NCBI RefSeq assembly: GCF_002723935.1
Contig: NZ_BEWM01000004.1
Span: 310,001 to 374,000 of the forward strand
Direction: 5' to 3'
Source: Gluconobacter cerinus
Lineage (GTDB): Bacteria; Pseudomonadota; Alphaproteobacteria; Acetobacterales; Acetobacteraceae
Length of the DNA: 64,000 nucleotides
Part shown: piece after piece, positions 18,129-27,530 of the stretch
Layout of the letters: each line of letters starts with the position of its first letter
Position numbering within the stretch: position 1 is the stretch's first letter
The notes under the pieces: generated by a model
What the model was told of the DNA's origin: nothing
Database searches by the model: none
Seen by the model: the letters and a program-made list of their open reading frames with translations, nothing else
Translations under genes and position numbers: made by a program

Positions 18129-20345
18129 GTGAAAAAACGCCTTCAGCACGCTCTCGCACTTTCTGGGGTCTTGCTCAGTAGTGTCTGCGCATTTTCCTTG
18201 TCTCAGGCGCATGCGCAATCCCAGGAGGCATTGTCTTCCAGCCCGGTTTTGCTGCCTGTTCCCGCCCACGTGAGTTTGAGCAGTCGATCCGTTCCCTTCC
18301 AAGGCGTGAAGGTCGTTTGGGACGGAAAAGCCACAGCTCTTGAGCAGCGAGCCGTGGCCCGGTTTCTCGGTCGGCTGGAAAAATTACAGGGCGGTTCAGA
18401 TAACACTGAACCCAAAACCGTCCTGCATATTCGAGCCGGGCAGGACCCTGCTTATCTGACGGTAAATGAACGGGAAGGATACAGTCTGTCCGTAAAAGGC
18501 CAGAATATTCAACTTGAGGCAGGTGGGCCGGCAGGGGTAATCCACGGCCTCGCTACTCTTCTGCAACTTGTGCACGCAGGTCCGTCAGGTCGCCAGATTG
18601 CTGAGGGTGATATTCAGGATGCCCCGCGGTTCTCCTGGCGTGGTCTCATGATTGATGTCTCCCGACATTTCATGTCTGTCGAGACTATGGAGCGCCAGCT
18701 TGATGCGATGGAGCTCACAAAGCTCAACGTTCTACACTGGCATCTGAGTGATGGAACCGGCTTCCGGATCCAGAGCCTTCGTTACCCGAAGCTTCAGGAT
18801 GTTGGCGCGCATCACCAGTATTATACGCAATCCCAGGTCCGGAGCATTGTTCAATATGCTGCCGATCGTGGGATCAGGGTGGTTCCTGAGATCGATATTC
18901 CCGGCCATACGCTTTCTCTCTTGCAAGCCTACCCAGAGCTAGCCGCGCAGCAACCCGTGCTCGTGACTGATGCTGCGGGCAGAGCATGTACGACGAATTC
19001 GGCAGATGGGCAGACAACGACGAACTGTAGCCGCAGGCCCAATCTGAATAACGCGGCACTGAACCCGGTTAGCCCGCAGGTCATTGATTTTGCGGCAAAT
19101 CTCTATGCCGAAATCGGAAGGCTTTTTCCGGATCGCTACATCCATTCGGGTGGGGACGAGGTTCAGGATCAGCAGTGGCTGGATAACCCGGCGATCGTCT
19201 CTTACATGAAGGCCAATGGCTATAAGGATGTCCCGGCGCTTCAGGCAGCCTTCACGGCCAAGATTGAAAAGGCTTTGGCCGCGCAAGGCAAGATCATGAT
19301 GGGTTGGGACGAAGTTAGCGAAGCGCCCATTCCGAAAGATGTTGTGGTTGAAGTCTGGCGAAACGCGAAATGGACCGGATCTGCCACGAAGGCTGGTCAT
19401 CCGGTAGTAGTGTCTGCCGGATACTATCTGGATCTTCTGTACTCCTCAGCCAATCACTATGCCGTCGATCCGGATGCGACGCGCCCGGCTAATATAAGCG
19501 CTGAAGATGCCGAGCGGCTGCGTCATCAAACGTTGGATCGCCTAGAACGTGCTTTTGCTCCAGATCCGGATATGGCGCCTCTGGACGAAGCCCAACGCAA
19601 GCTGGTCCTCGGCGGGGAAGCGCCGTTGTGGGCGGAAATTGTCTCTGATGAGATGCTGGATGCACGGCTATGGCCGCGTTCGGCAGCGATTGCTGAGCGC
19701 TTCTGGTCGCCGGAAACAGTTCAGGATGTTGACGATCTGTATCGTAGGCTTCCCGTTGTCATGAATGAACTCGAGAGCACGGGCCTTCTCGCGCGCGAGC
19801 ATACGGACCGGATGATTGCAGAACTTACGCCCAGCAACATTACTCCACTTACGGTGCTAACGTCCGTAACCGTGCCGGTACAGAACTACGCGTTGAACCA
19901 TTTGGCAGGCCCCACAGGGGATGCGATGCTCAAAAGTCCAGCCGCTATTGCTTCGCCGGATAGCTTCAGCGCCATAGAATTCAACGCTCTGGCGAAGCGC
20001 TATGCCGCAGGCGACAAGAGTGCCGCCGCTCAGCTTCGAGCTTCCTTGAGTGTCTGGGCAGCTAATGATGCAGCTTATACACAAGTTGCGACGACGCCTC
20101 AGCTCCAGTTGGCTGAGCCTGTCTCCAAGCAGCTCTCTCAATTGGCACAGATCGGGCTGGAGGCAATGGAACCTGGAGCTCATAATCGTGCCTGGCACAA
20201 AAAGGCTCAGCAGTTGCTGGCGGAACAGGATTTGACGTTGATCGACCCGACAAGCTTTGCAGGAAAGGAACGCGTTATTCCGCCGAGCGGTTTGCTGATT
20301 GCTATCGTTCCAGGAATTCACGCACTGGTTCAAAGCGCAAGGTAA
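18129..20345 (+). CDS. Beta-N-acetylhexosaminidase, GH20, secreted
   Basis: The 738-residue enzyme starts at GTG 18129 behind an AGGATAACA ribosome site and carries a Sec signal peptide (MKKRLQHALAL to AHAQS, cleavage near residue 30). A GH20b-type N-terminal domain (about 40-160) precedes the GH20 TIM barrel, which opens with WRGLMIDVSRHFM. The catalytic Asp-Glu pair is seen in HSGGDEV at about residues 339-345. It removes terminal GlcNAc (or GalNAc) from chitooligosaccharides or glycans in the periplasm or at the cell surface. It faces the convergent nagB-transporter-receptor operon and would generate the GlcNAc that operon handles. A C-terminal extension of about 150 residues after the barrel is helical and of unknown role. 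Confidence 0.94.
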   Translation: MKKRLQHALALSGVLLSSVCAFSLSQAHAQSQEALSSSPVLLPVPAHVSLSSRSVPFQGVKVVWDGKATALEQRAVARFLGRLEKLQGGSDNTEPKTVLHIRAGQDPAYLTVNEREGYSLSVKGQNIQLEAGGPAGVIHGLATLLQLVHAGPSGRQIAEGDIQDAPRFSWRGLMIDVSRHFMSVETMERQLDAMELTKLNVLHWHLSDGTGFRIQSLRYPKLQDVGAHHQYYTQSQVRSIVQYAADRGIRVVPEIDIPGHTLSLLQAYPELAAQQPVLVTDAAGRACTTNSADGQTTTNCSRRPNLNNAALNPVSPQVIDFAANLYAEIGRLFPDRYIHSGGDEVQDQQWLDNPAIVSYMKANGYKDVPALQAAFTAKIEKALAAQGKIMMGWDEVSEAPIPKDVVVEVWRNAKWTGSATKAGHPVVVSAGYYLDLLYSSANHYAVDPDATRPANISAEDAERLRHQTLDRLERAFAPDPDMAPLDEAQRKLVLGGEAPLWAEIVSDEMLDARLWPRSAAIAERFWSPETVQDVDDLYRRLPVVMNELESTGLLAREHTDRMIAELTPSNITPLTVLTSVTVPVQNYALNHLAGPTGDAMLKSPAAIASPDSFSAIEFNALAKRYAAGDKSAAAQLRASLSVWAANDAAYTQVATTPQLQLAEPVSKQLSQLAQIGLEAMEPGAHNRAWHKKAQQLLAEQDLTLIDPTSFAGKERVIPPSGLLIAIVPGIHALVQSAR

Positions 20346-20356
20346 GGTTTGCTATT

Positions 20357-20389
20357 TCCGGCGCAACGGGGCTCATACCCAGCGCCGGA
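20357..20389 (+). terminator. Hairpin terminator of the hexosaminidase gene
   Basis: An 8-bp stem TCCGGCGC / GCGCCGGA with a further inner GGG/CCC pairing lies 11 bases after the stop and is followed by a T/A-rich run. The shape is that of a rho-independent terminator. Confidence 0.75.
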
Positions 20390-20436
20390 TATAATTATTC
20401 TATTTCTATTATGGTCGAGAACCTGATGAAAATTGA

Positions 20437-20464
20437 CGGGGCAGAGAACAAAAATCTTGCCCCG
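20437..20464 (-). terminator. Hairpin terminator of the nagB operon
   Basis: A 7-bp GC-rich stem CGGGGCA / TGCCCCG lies 7 bases beyond the nagB stop on the minus strand and is followed there by a T-rich stretch. It ends the transporter-nagB transcript coming from the right. Confidence 0.7.
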
Positions 20465-20471
20465 CTATGAC

Positions 20472-21269
20472 TTATAAACAGTCCATCAAAGCCATCAGTT
20501 CAGGATCGTGCTTCATTTGCCAATCGATTGCTTCTCGCAAAGCGAGCGCGGATGCAGCGTCCTCATCTAAAATGACCAGGCACGATGGATGGTATTGCAA
20601 TGCTGATCCTGGCACAGCTGCAGTAACCGGCCCTTCAATCATTTGTGCTGCAATTTGCGCTTTAGCTGGGCCAGTGACGACCATGAGAGCCATATGTGAC
20701 TCAAGGATGGTTGCTGTTCCCATCGTGATGGCCCGAGAGGGAACGCTGTCTGGGTTGCCCCCGAACATCTCGGCGTTCTGCTCAAGCGTGGTCTGAGCAA
20801 GAGTGATGGCGCGTGTTCGGCAGTTCAGTGAAGAAAGTGGTTCATTAAACCCGATATGCCCGTTTTGGCCTAACCCAAGAAGTTGAAGGTCGATACCTCC
20901 AGCCCGAGCAATAGCGGCTTCGTAATTTTTGGCTTCTGCATCTACGTCACTTGCCGCACCATTAGGAACGTGCGTGCTGTTCGGCGAAACATTAACTTTC
21001 GAAAACAAATGCTCTTGCATATAGTAATGGTAAGACTGCTCGTTCGCAGCATCTAGCCCGATATATTCATCCAGATTGAATGTTGTTACGGACGAAAAAT
21101 CCAAATTGCTTTCACGGTGTTCCGTGACAAGAAGCTTATAGATTGCTTCCATTGTGCGCCCAGTTGCGAGCCCAAGGACGGATGCGGGTTTCTTTACTAT
21201 CTGACGCTTCAAAACATGGGCGGCGACAGTTCGAGCGGATGCCGCATCCGGGCGAATCAAGATTTTCAT
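20472..21269 (-). CDS. nagB: Glucosamine-6-phosphate deaminase
   Basis: The 265-residue protein matches NagB in length (E. coli 266). It isomerises and deaminates glucosamine-6-phosphate to fructose-6-phosphate and ammonia. Signatures seen are GLATGRT near residue 33, the base-bearing FNLDEYIGL (about 69-77) and LGLGQNGHIGFNEP with the catalytic His and Glu. Asn replaces the Asp seen before GH in E. coli, as in many Gram-positive NagB proteins. The start overlaps the transporter stop (ATGA). It closes the GlcNAc catabolic route in this locus; the preceding deacetylase NagA is not encoded nearby. Confidence 0.95.
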   Translation of the reverse strand: MKILIRPDAASARTVAAHVLKRQIVKKPASVLGLATGRTMEAIYKLLVTEHRESNLDFSSVTTFNLDEYIGLDAANEQSYHYYMQEHLFSKVNVSPNSTHVPNGAASDVDAEAKNYEAAIARAGGIDLQLLGLGQNGHIGFNEPLSSLNCRTRAITLAQTTLEQNAEMFGGNPDSVPSRAITMGTATILESHMALMVVTGPAKAQIAAQMIEGPVTAAVPGSALQYHPSCLVILDEDAASALALREAIDWQMKHDPELMALMDCL

Positions 21270-22576
21270 GCCTCGGGAGCTCCTGCAGGCGTTTTGACAA
21301 GGTTAGCGAGCGTTGGTTGAGTTTTTATCAGGATAACAGTCATCCAAAGCCCGATGAAGAGGTAGGATGGGATTACTAGTCCCATAAAGGCCGATGTTGT
21401 TCCGAGTTCTGGGATCAGATGAACAAAGATCTGAGGGAGCACAGCGCCTCCGGAAAAAGCCATGACAAGGAAGGCTGTTGCCTTTGCGCCGTCAGCACCG
21501 GCTTCCGCGAGTACAATGGGGAAGAGGGCGGGTAGGATCATGGCGTTGGTGAAGCCCAGTAATGCTACACACAACACTGGTGCAATCCCATGTGTTGTTA
21601 GCGCTATCAGGCAGATAAGGATCCCAACAATGCAAGACACAATCATGTAGCGTTCCTGGCTAATAAACCGCGGAACGACGACCATACCAACAAGATATCC
21701 AGCCATCATTGATGCGAGGGTCATAGCCGTCAGGTACTTGGTTACATCGAGAGAGAGACCATGAGAACGCCCAAAAAGCCCAATCGCATCCCCTGCCAAA
21801 ACCTCGATACCCACGTAGAGGAACATGGCGAGTACCCCAGTGGCTAGTCTCAGCGAATTCCTGCGACGCCCTGAACTTTGTGCCAGAACGTCTTGCTCCA
21901 TCGTAATTTCAGGGAGAGGGGATCGCGCAACAAGAAATGCCAACAGCGCCAGCAGGCCAGCCATCACGCGGTAAGGCGTGTGTACGGCATTGGTAAAGCC
22001 TGTAAGTATAGCGTCGCGTTCCGGTCCGGCAGGTGTGTTATGGATGCTTGCTGCAACGTCTCCGACGTGCGGCATGACAATAATCGCGAACAGGGCAGGG
22101 GCTACAATGCCTGCGAACTTGTTCGCCACCCCCATAATGGCAATTCGCTGAGCCGCACGGTCGTGATCGCCAAGGAAGCTGACATAGGGATTGATTGTGA
22201 TTTGAAGGAGGGAGAGACCTGCGCCAATCACAGTCAGCCCACTGAGCGCCCCTGCATACCAACGTGCGTTAACACACTCCCCGAACAGGCCGGTGCCAAC
22301 GGCCATGATGGCCAGCGATACAACCAGGCCATGTCTCAAGCCAATCCGCTTGGATAGCAAGGTCGCCGGAAGGGGAAAGACAAAATATGCAAGATAAAAA
22401 CACACGGGAACAAGAAAGGACGCCACGTCACTAAGGTTGAAAGCAACCTGTACAAAAGTGATAAGGGGCCCATTCAGCCAGGTAACAAACCCTATGCTGA
22501 AAAAAAGGGCGGCCATGATAAGAACAGGCCGCCATCCATAAGCCCCGGCAGGGCTCGATATGGGAAACTTGAACAA
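21266..22576 (-). CDS. FucP-family MFS sugar:H+ symporter, probable GlcNAc transporter
   Basis: The 436-residue protein has twelve predicted membrane helices and FucP/GluP family features, including GFVTWLNGPLI near the N-terminus and LLQITINPYVSFLG near residue 130. Members bring fucose, glucose, galactose or GlcNAc (NagP type) across the inner membrane. TTG at 22576 is preferred because AGAGGG lies 7 bases upstream and no ATG precedes the first helix. It lies between the TonB receptor and nagB in one operon, with a ROK repressor upstream, so GlcNAc or a chitin disaccharide is the most likely substrate. Substrate is inferred from context. Confidence 0.88.
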   Translation of the reverse strand: MFKFPISSPAGAYGWRPVLIMAALFFSIGFVTWLNGPLITFVQVAFNLSDVASFLVPVCFYLAYFVFPLPATLLSKRIGLRHGLVVSLAIMAVGTGLFGECVNARWYAGALSGLTVIGAGLSLLQITINPYVSFLGDHDRAAQRIAIMGVANKFAGIVAPALFAIIVMPHVGDVAASIHNTPAGPERDAILTGFTNAVHTPYRVMAGLLALLAFLVARSPLPEITMEQDVLAQSSGRRRNSLRLATGVLAMFLYVGIEVLAGDAIGLFGRSHGLSLDVTKYLTAMTLASMMAGYLVGMVVVPRFISQERYMIVSCIVGILICLIALTTHGIAPVLCVALLGFTNAMILPALFPIVLAEAGADGAKATAFLVMAFSGGAVLPQIFVHLIPELGTTSAFMGLVIPSYLFIGLWMTVILIKTQPTLANLVKTPAGAPEA

Positions 22577-22593
22577 AAGATCGCCCTCTCAAT

Positions 22594-22628
22594 AGGCTGC
22601 TGACCAATATTGATGTGATCAGCAGCCT
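22594..22628 (-). other. Intra-operon RNA hairpin between receptor and transporter genes
   Basis: A perfect 10-bp stem AGGCTGCTGA / TCAGCAGCCT with a 15-base loop sits 11 bases after the receptor stop and about 18 before the transporter start. No T-run follows on the minus strand, so it is more likely to stabilise the receptor mRNA or reduce read-through than to terminate fully. Confidence 0.6.
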
Positions 22629-22638
22629 GTCGTGGGAA

Positions 22639-25059
22639 TTAGAAGCCTGTGGAAAGCGAGACCATCGCCGCGAATACGCCACCAACATAATAAACTGGCG
22701 CGCTAGCATTTGCGGTCGCACCTGTGGAGGTCAGGTGGGCCTTGGCGTTGGAGGTGTAGCTCGAACCGGATAGATAATGGTTGTCGCCAAGATTGGTGAG
22801 GTTCAACTGAATCTGTGGGTGCTTGATACGCCCATAAGAGTTCATACGGTAGCCAAGTGCGATGTTTGACGTAATGTACGATGGCATCTTCTGGTCGTTC
22901 ATGAATGTCGTGTACTGGGAGTCCACATATCGCAGATCAAAATTGCCGAAGAAGTGCCCGTCATCATAGTTCAGGCCGACTGCAGCGGTGAACTTCGGGG
23001 CGCCAACTGCAATCTTGCCAGCCGTCGGTAGGAGGCCGCTGCCTGTGTTGAAGTCATTATCGAACGTTGAGTGCAGGAACTGACCAGATACATAGGGGCT
23101 GAAGTGATGCCAGCGCGCCAGTCCAAATTCGGCCTGAACACCACGAGACGTCTGGCCACCGATATTGATCGGGGACGCAACCATCATGTTCGTACCCGGG
23201 ATGTAGCCCGTTGATGTAACCTGATGGTTCGTGATGTTGATGTTAAACAGTGACATCGCAAAGTTGTAGAGTTTGTCCTGATGACGATAGCCAATTTCTT
23301 CGCTGATCGAATATTCAGGTTTCAGGCTCTGCGGCTGCATCACAGCGTGGGCGGAGTTCGGATCGAAAATCTGGGAATAGGCTTCAACAGATTCTGGCGC
23401 ACGGAAAGATGTGGTGCCGTTGATATAGATCTGGTCCTGCTTGGTGATCTGATAGCTGGCAGAGAACTGCGGCAGCGGCTCGAAATAGTTGCCCTGCATC
23501 TTGTAAGGATCAGCGCCTGGGATCAGGTTGGTACCCTGACGTGACACCATAGCAACCCGGAAGCCTGCGCTAAGCGTGAGCTTATCGTTCAGAAGCTTCT
23601 GGGTGTCAGCAATAAACAGCGTGTTAACCTGCTGCATGAAATTCAGGTCGTAACCGGACAAGATCTTGCCGTTCAGTCGGATTACGCCACCTGAGAGACC
23701 CACACCGTTTGCGTTGACAGGCGTGAAATCTGAAAGCTCTTCATGTGTTGTATACGCGTACCACCAGCCGAACGAGAACGTATTGCTTCTGCTGATGTTC
23801 CAGTCTGCAGAAGTATTGAGGCCACCAGTTTTCTGATTCCAGGGGTCACGGCTGGACGTCAGAATGTTGCCATTCACAACCGTCCCACGGTCAAGATTAC
23901 CGTATTGCTGTGTTCCGTAATATCCGCCACTCGCAGGAATGTTCTCGCCACCAAGAGAGGGGCCGAACTGGTGCACATAGTAGGGTGTTACCTGGAGATG
24001 CAGGTGATCTGAGAGTGTGAAGTGCATCGGCACGACGACGAGCTGCTGATTCAGGTTCTGCTGGTTCAGCTTGTAATAAGAGGCATTTCCCGGAGAGAAA
24101 GTCGGGGAGTAGGCAAAGCCGACGCCGTATTGCTTCCACTGCGCCATCGTTGGCGACCGCCATGATGTTGCCTGCTGACGGTTATAGGAGAACATTGCAG
24201 AAATACTGTTTCCGTCGCCCCATTCTTTTACGAATTTTGAATCGACGTGATACCGGAATAGGCCACCGGGTCCACGGGCACCATTATTATAGCTGGTGTG
24301 AGAGAACGACACGAACCCACGGATGCCCGAGTTTCCAATATTGCCTGTTTCGAGGCGAAGAAATTCTTTGTTAAAGCTGTGCGTACCACCAGCAACGTCG
24401 ATGAAGCCACCAGCCTTCCTGGAAGGATTAAGGGCTGACGCCGTGATCTGGCCACCAACGGCATTGTAAAACGGAGCATTCAGGTCAGGCGAGCCCTGAG
24501 AAACCGTAACAGCCCCAAGGTTCTCTGTATCAACCAGCGTACTGGTATAAGGCGCGTAGTTAATCGGATCGGCGAGGGGGGCGCCTTCGAACAGATAACC
24601 GATCTGCGTCTCATTCAATCCGCGCATCTGGATATGATCGCCAGTCATGCCATAAGGATCCTGACTCGAGACTGTAACGCCAGGAAGATCCGCAACCAGT
24701 GACGTAATATTGGAAGACGGCGACTGCTTGGCGATGAAGTCACGCGTGACACCACTCTGCGACCGCGGAGCCGTCTGGTGCGGCATGAGACCGCCGCCAG
24801 GAGTGCGGTTCGTAACGCCCGTTGCTGACAGAGAATGGGTTGTAACGGAAATCTCTTCTACCGACGGGGTGAATTGCCCCAGAACGGAAGGGCCTGGGCT
24901 TGAAGAGTTGGAATGTCGCGACGTGGCAGAAGCCTTGGTTGTTGAGGAGCCCTTGGATGAGGCGGGGGCAGCTTTGTTATCCTGTGCATTTGCACTTACG
25001 CTCACGAGGCTGGCCATCGTGACACAGGAAACCAAAAGCTGACGGAATGTTATGCGCAT
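22639..25059 (-). CDS. TonB-dependent receptor of the GlcNAc locus
   Basis: The 806-residue receptor has a signal peptide (to SANAQ near residue 26), a Ser/Ala-rich linker, a TonB box VEEISVTT at 68-75, a plug with IQMRGLNETQIGYLFEG and a barrel ending in LSTGF. A TGGAG ribosome site precedes the ATG. It heads an operon with the FucP-type transporter and nagB, and the NagC-like ROK gene upstream is in the same orientation. It probably imports chitooligosaccharides or GlcNAc-containing glycan fragments. It is a paralogue of the receptor in the purine operon, so plug similarity does not reveal the ligand. Confidence 0.93.
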   Translation of the reverse strand: MRITFRQLLVSCVTMASLVSVSANAQDNKAAPASSKGSSTTKASATSRHSNSSSPGPSVLGQFTPSVEEISVTTHSLSATGVTNRTPGGGLMPHQTAPRSQSGVTRDFIAKQSPSSNITSLVADLPGVTVSSQDPYGMTGDHIQMRGLNETQIGYLFEGAPLADPINYAPYTSTLVDTENLGAVTVSQGSPDLNAPFYNAVGGQITASALNPSRKAGGFIDVAGGTHSFNKEFLRLETGNIGNSGIRGFVSFSHTSYNNGARGPGGLFRYHVDSKFVKEWGDGNSISAMFSYNRQQATSWRSPTMAQWKQYGVGFAYSPTFSPGNASYYKLNQQNLNQQLVVVPMHFTLSDHLHLQVTPYYVHQFGPSLGGENIPASGGYYGTQQYGNLDRGTVVNGNILTSSRDPWNQKTGGLNTSADWNISRSNTFSFGWWYAYTTHEELSDFTPVNANGVGLSGGVIRLNGKILSGYDLNFMQQVNTLFIADTQKLLNDKLTLSAGFRVAMVSRQGTNLIPGADPYKMQGNYFEPLPQFSASYQITKQDQIYINGTTSFRAPESVEAYSQIFDPNSAHAVMQPQSLKPEYSISEEIGYRHQDKLYNFAMSLFNINITNHQVTSTGYIPGTNMMVASPINIGGQTSRGVQAEFGLARWHHFSPYVSGQFLHSTFDNDFNTGSGLLPTAGKIAVGAPKFTAAVGLNYDDGHFFGNFDLRYVDSQYTTFMNDQKMPSYITSNIALGYRMNSYGRIKHPQIQLNLTNLGDNHYLSGSSYTSNAKAHLTSTGATANASAPVYYVGGVFAAMVSLSTGF

Positions 25060-25265
25060 TGTGACAACTCCACTCTACGGCCCGTCTCAGCGCCGATCTT
25101 TCGTTTCTTTATGGCAATCATCATGCAGAGCCGTGTTTTAGTACGCAATAGGTCTCAAAGAAGCGAAACTTAATTCATAATGCGAACAAAACAATTTTCG
25201 ATCTGCATTCAAAACTGTTGCTAAAAAAGCACGAATTTTGGTGGTTTCTTTTGTCTAGGGTGGCT

Positions 25266-26405
25266 TCAAACGTCGTCTTGGCCAAAAATGAAATATCGCG
25301 CGGCCAAACTTGCTGCCCCTCTCGCAAAGCTATCTGGCTCAAAATCGCGGAAATGGATCATGGTCCGAGCGCCAACGCGGTTCAGAATGTGGGATTCTGC
25401 TTCGTGGAGAAGTGCATGCCCGTAGACCCCGTTTCTCAGTGCTGTGTCGAGCATGACCACAACGTGGCTTGGATCCAGCATCTGGATGAGTTGCGCTGTC
25501 GCGATACCCATGGCCGATCCTGCGCGATGCAGAATTGTCAGTGCTTCAGGGTTGCCGCTTGTAGCCAAGGTTGTGAGCTCCTGAGCGGTGGTTGGAAGCC
25601 CGATCTTTCGCGCTGAATTGGAGATGGCGAGCAGGGAAGCAACTGTCTCAAGGCACCCTTTGTTACCGCATCGACAGGGAAGGGCATCAGAATTTTCCAG
25701 CGTTACCGGGGCGTGTGAGATTTCTCCGGCTCCTCCTGAGTTGCCCCAGAGTAGTTTCCCGTTGACGATATGCGCGCAGCCGATGCCATGGCTGACGAAA
25801 ACCATGCTGAAATCGGGGCTCCCTCTAAGCGGCCCAAAGAGTTCCTCACCAAGAATCAGGGCCTTGGCATCGTTTTCAACCCATGTCGGTAGCCCGGTCT
25901 TCTCTGCCATGGCTGTGCCGATGTTGACGTCCCTCCACCCCAGGGCAGTGCAAGCGACGCAGGTATGTCTGTCTCGAGAGACGAACCCGGGAAGCGCAAT
26001 TCCAATCCCGGAAAGCTTGTCTCCGGCTTCTCCCATGGTCTGCCGTAGTTGCTCAGTTGCTCTGGCAAGGGCATTGATGCACTCATCTGGATCTGTAGGC
26101 CGAGGCAGTTCTACACGTGCATGTACTGTGCCGTGTAGATCGGTCAGCACGAGCACCATCGGGTCGTCCTGCATGGAAATGCCTATGAACCATGCAGCAT
26201 CCGCTCTGACGGCGAGGGAGACAGACGGCCGACCTACTCCGAAAACGAGTTCCCGTTCGGAAAGAATGTCTTTGTCGAGGAGATCTCGGACCAATCCGGA
26301 AATAGTCGCTTTGCTGAGCCCCAGGAATTGAGCCAGCTCGGTTCGACTTTTTGAGCCTTCACGACTGAGAGTGCTAAGGATCTGGTAGTGGCCAGCTGAA
26401 AGCAT
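25266..26405 (-). CDS. ROK-family repressor, NagC-like
   Basis: The 379-residue protein has an N-terminal winged HTH (residues 5-65, with SRTELAQFLGLSKATISGLV) and a C-terminal ROK sugar-sensing domain. The ROK zinc motif is seen as CRCGNKGCLE near residue 245. NagC-type members respond to GlcNAc-6-phosphate. It sits immediately upstream of and co-directional with the receptor-transporter-nagB operon, and divergent from the ROK kinase gene, so it most likely controls both. An inverted repeat just upstream of its start is a candidate operator. Confidence 0.9.
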   Translation of the reverse strand: MLSAGHYQILSTLSREGSKSRTELAQFLGLSKATISGLVRDLLDKDILSERELVFGVGRPSVSLAVRADAAWFIGISMQDDPMVLVLTDLHGTVHARVELPRPTDPDECINALARATEQLRQTMGEAGDKLSGIGIALPGFVSRDRHTCVACTALGWRDVNIGTAMAEKTGLPTWVENDAKALILGEELFGPLRGSPDFSMVFVSHGIGCAHIVNGKLLWGNSGGAGEISHAPVTLENSDALPCRCGNKGCLETVASLLAISNSARKIGLPTTAQELTTLATSGNPEALTILHRAGSAMGIATAQLIQMLDPSHVVVMLDTALRNGVYGHALLHEAESHILNRVGARTMIHFRDFEPDSFARGAASLAARYFIFGQDDV

Positions 26406-26621
26406 TGGTTTTCCTGCTCGTCTCGCAGGAGACGCTAGGTGTGAGATAATTTTTTATCTAAATTATAAACCGTAGAATTACATCAACATATTTACAAAGA
26501 ACGTCTCGCTCTTTAACCGGATAACGAACGTGGTGAATCTGCCTCACTAAAATCGCTTCGCCGACGAGACTGCTACTGCACGTTTCAGACGGGGCTGCCT
26601 CATTCTTAAGCGGACGCATAT
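26406..26621. promoter_or_regulatory. Divergent control region of ROK repressor and kinase genes
   Basis: The 216-base gap contains an AT-rich inverted repeat AGATAA-TTTT-TTATCT at 26444-26459, resembling in composition the A/T-rich operators of NagC-type regulators. It lies 39 bases upstream of the repressor start. No clear sigma-70 boxes were identified on either strand. The operator role is inference. Confidence 0.4.
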
Positions 26622-27530
26622 ATGATTCTCTGTGCAGACATAGGTGGTTCATTCATCGATTTTGCCGCTGTGAGGCCAGGGGGTAAACTAGAGTATAGAA
26701 CCGCGGTGCCGACGCCAGTTAATGACCTGACCGCGTTTGTAGACGCTCTCGTCGAACTATGTCGGCCATGGCCGGGAGTTCCCCTGCATATCGCTATTGC
26801 AGGTGTTGAAAATCCTGAAACTGGCATTGTTCACGCTGCCAATATTCCCTGCCTTAAGCAGGCGTCTCTAGGGGAGTTTTTACAAGCCAAGGCCAATAGG
26901 CGAGTTCTGATTGCCAATGATGCAGATTGTTTTGCTCTTGCGGAAGCAAGATTTGGTGTCGCGAAGGGGCATCAAAACGTATTCGGCATTATTCTGGGAA
27001 CGGGTATTGGTGGCGGCCATATACTCAGCGGGAAAATCGTAACTGGCCTGGGCGGAATCACAGGTGAATGGGGGCATTCTCCTACTGTGCTGCCACCGCC
27101 ATTCATGAATTGTGAGCCTGATCATTCAAATATTGTTCCACTCTTTAAGTGTGGATGTGGGCAGGCAGGGTGCCTGGACACAATAGCAGGAGCCCGCGCG
27201 CTTGAGCGCCTGCACCTCTGGGCTGGAGGAGACGTTTCCGATAGCCGCAGCATTCTGACCGCGTGGGAAGGAGGAGACCTTCAAGCTGAAAGGACGATGA
27301 CGGTTTACCTGTCTTACGTTTCTGCTGCTCTCGCGCATGTCGTTAACATTACGGGATGCACGATCATTCCGGTGGGAGGCGGCTTGGGCAACTCCAAGAG
27401 CCTTATAGCGGCGATCGATCGTGCTGTGAGAGAGAAAATTCTTTACCCGACTGAAGCGCCACTTCTCATTCAGGCAACACTCGGGACGGAAGCCGGATTG
27501 CTGGGGGCAGCCTGCCTCGCGGACGTGTAG
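26622..27530 (+). CDS. nagK: ROK-family N-acetylglucosamine kinase
   Basis: The 302-residue protein has the ATP-binding ADIGGSFIDFA segment at residues 5-15, the sugar-site NDADCFALAEA segment and the zinc motif CGCGQAGCLDT. It lacks the HTH found in ROK repressors, so it is a kinase. Length and motifs fit NagK/fructokinase-type enzymes; the GlcNAc assignment rests on the adjoining NagC-like repressor, NagB and hexosaminidase. It would phosphorylate GlcNAc brought in by the FucP-type transporter, giving GlcNAc-6-phosphate for a deacetylase encoded elsewhere. The gene is divergent from the repressor. Confidence 0.82.
   Translation: MILCADIGGSFIDFAAVRPGGKLEYRTAVPTPVNDLTAFVDALVELCRPWPGVPLHIAIAGVENPETGIVHAANIPCLKQASLGEFLQAKANRRVLIANDADCFALAEARFGVAKGHQNVFGIILGTGIGGGHILSGKIVTGLGGITGEWGHSPTVLPPPFMNCEPDHSNIVPLFKCGCGQAGCLDTIAGARALERLHLWAGGDVSDSRSILTAWEGGDLQAERTMTVYLSYVSAALAHVVNITGCTIIPVGGGLGNSKSLIAAIDRAVREKILYPTEAPLLIQATLGTEAGLLGAACLADV

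Noticed and set aside
25588-26331. 247-residue plus-strand frame opposite the ROK repressor
   Set aside because: Antisense shadow of a gene with intact HTH and ROK zinc motif.
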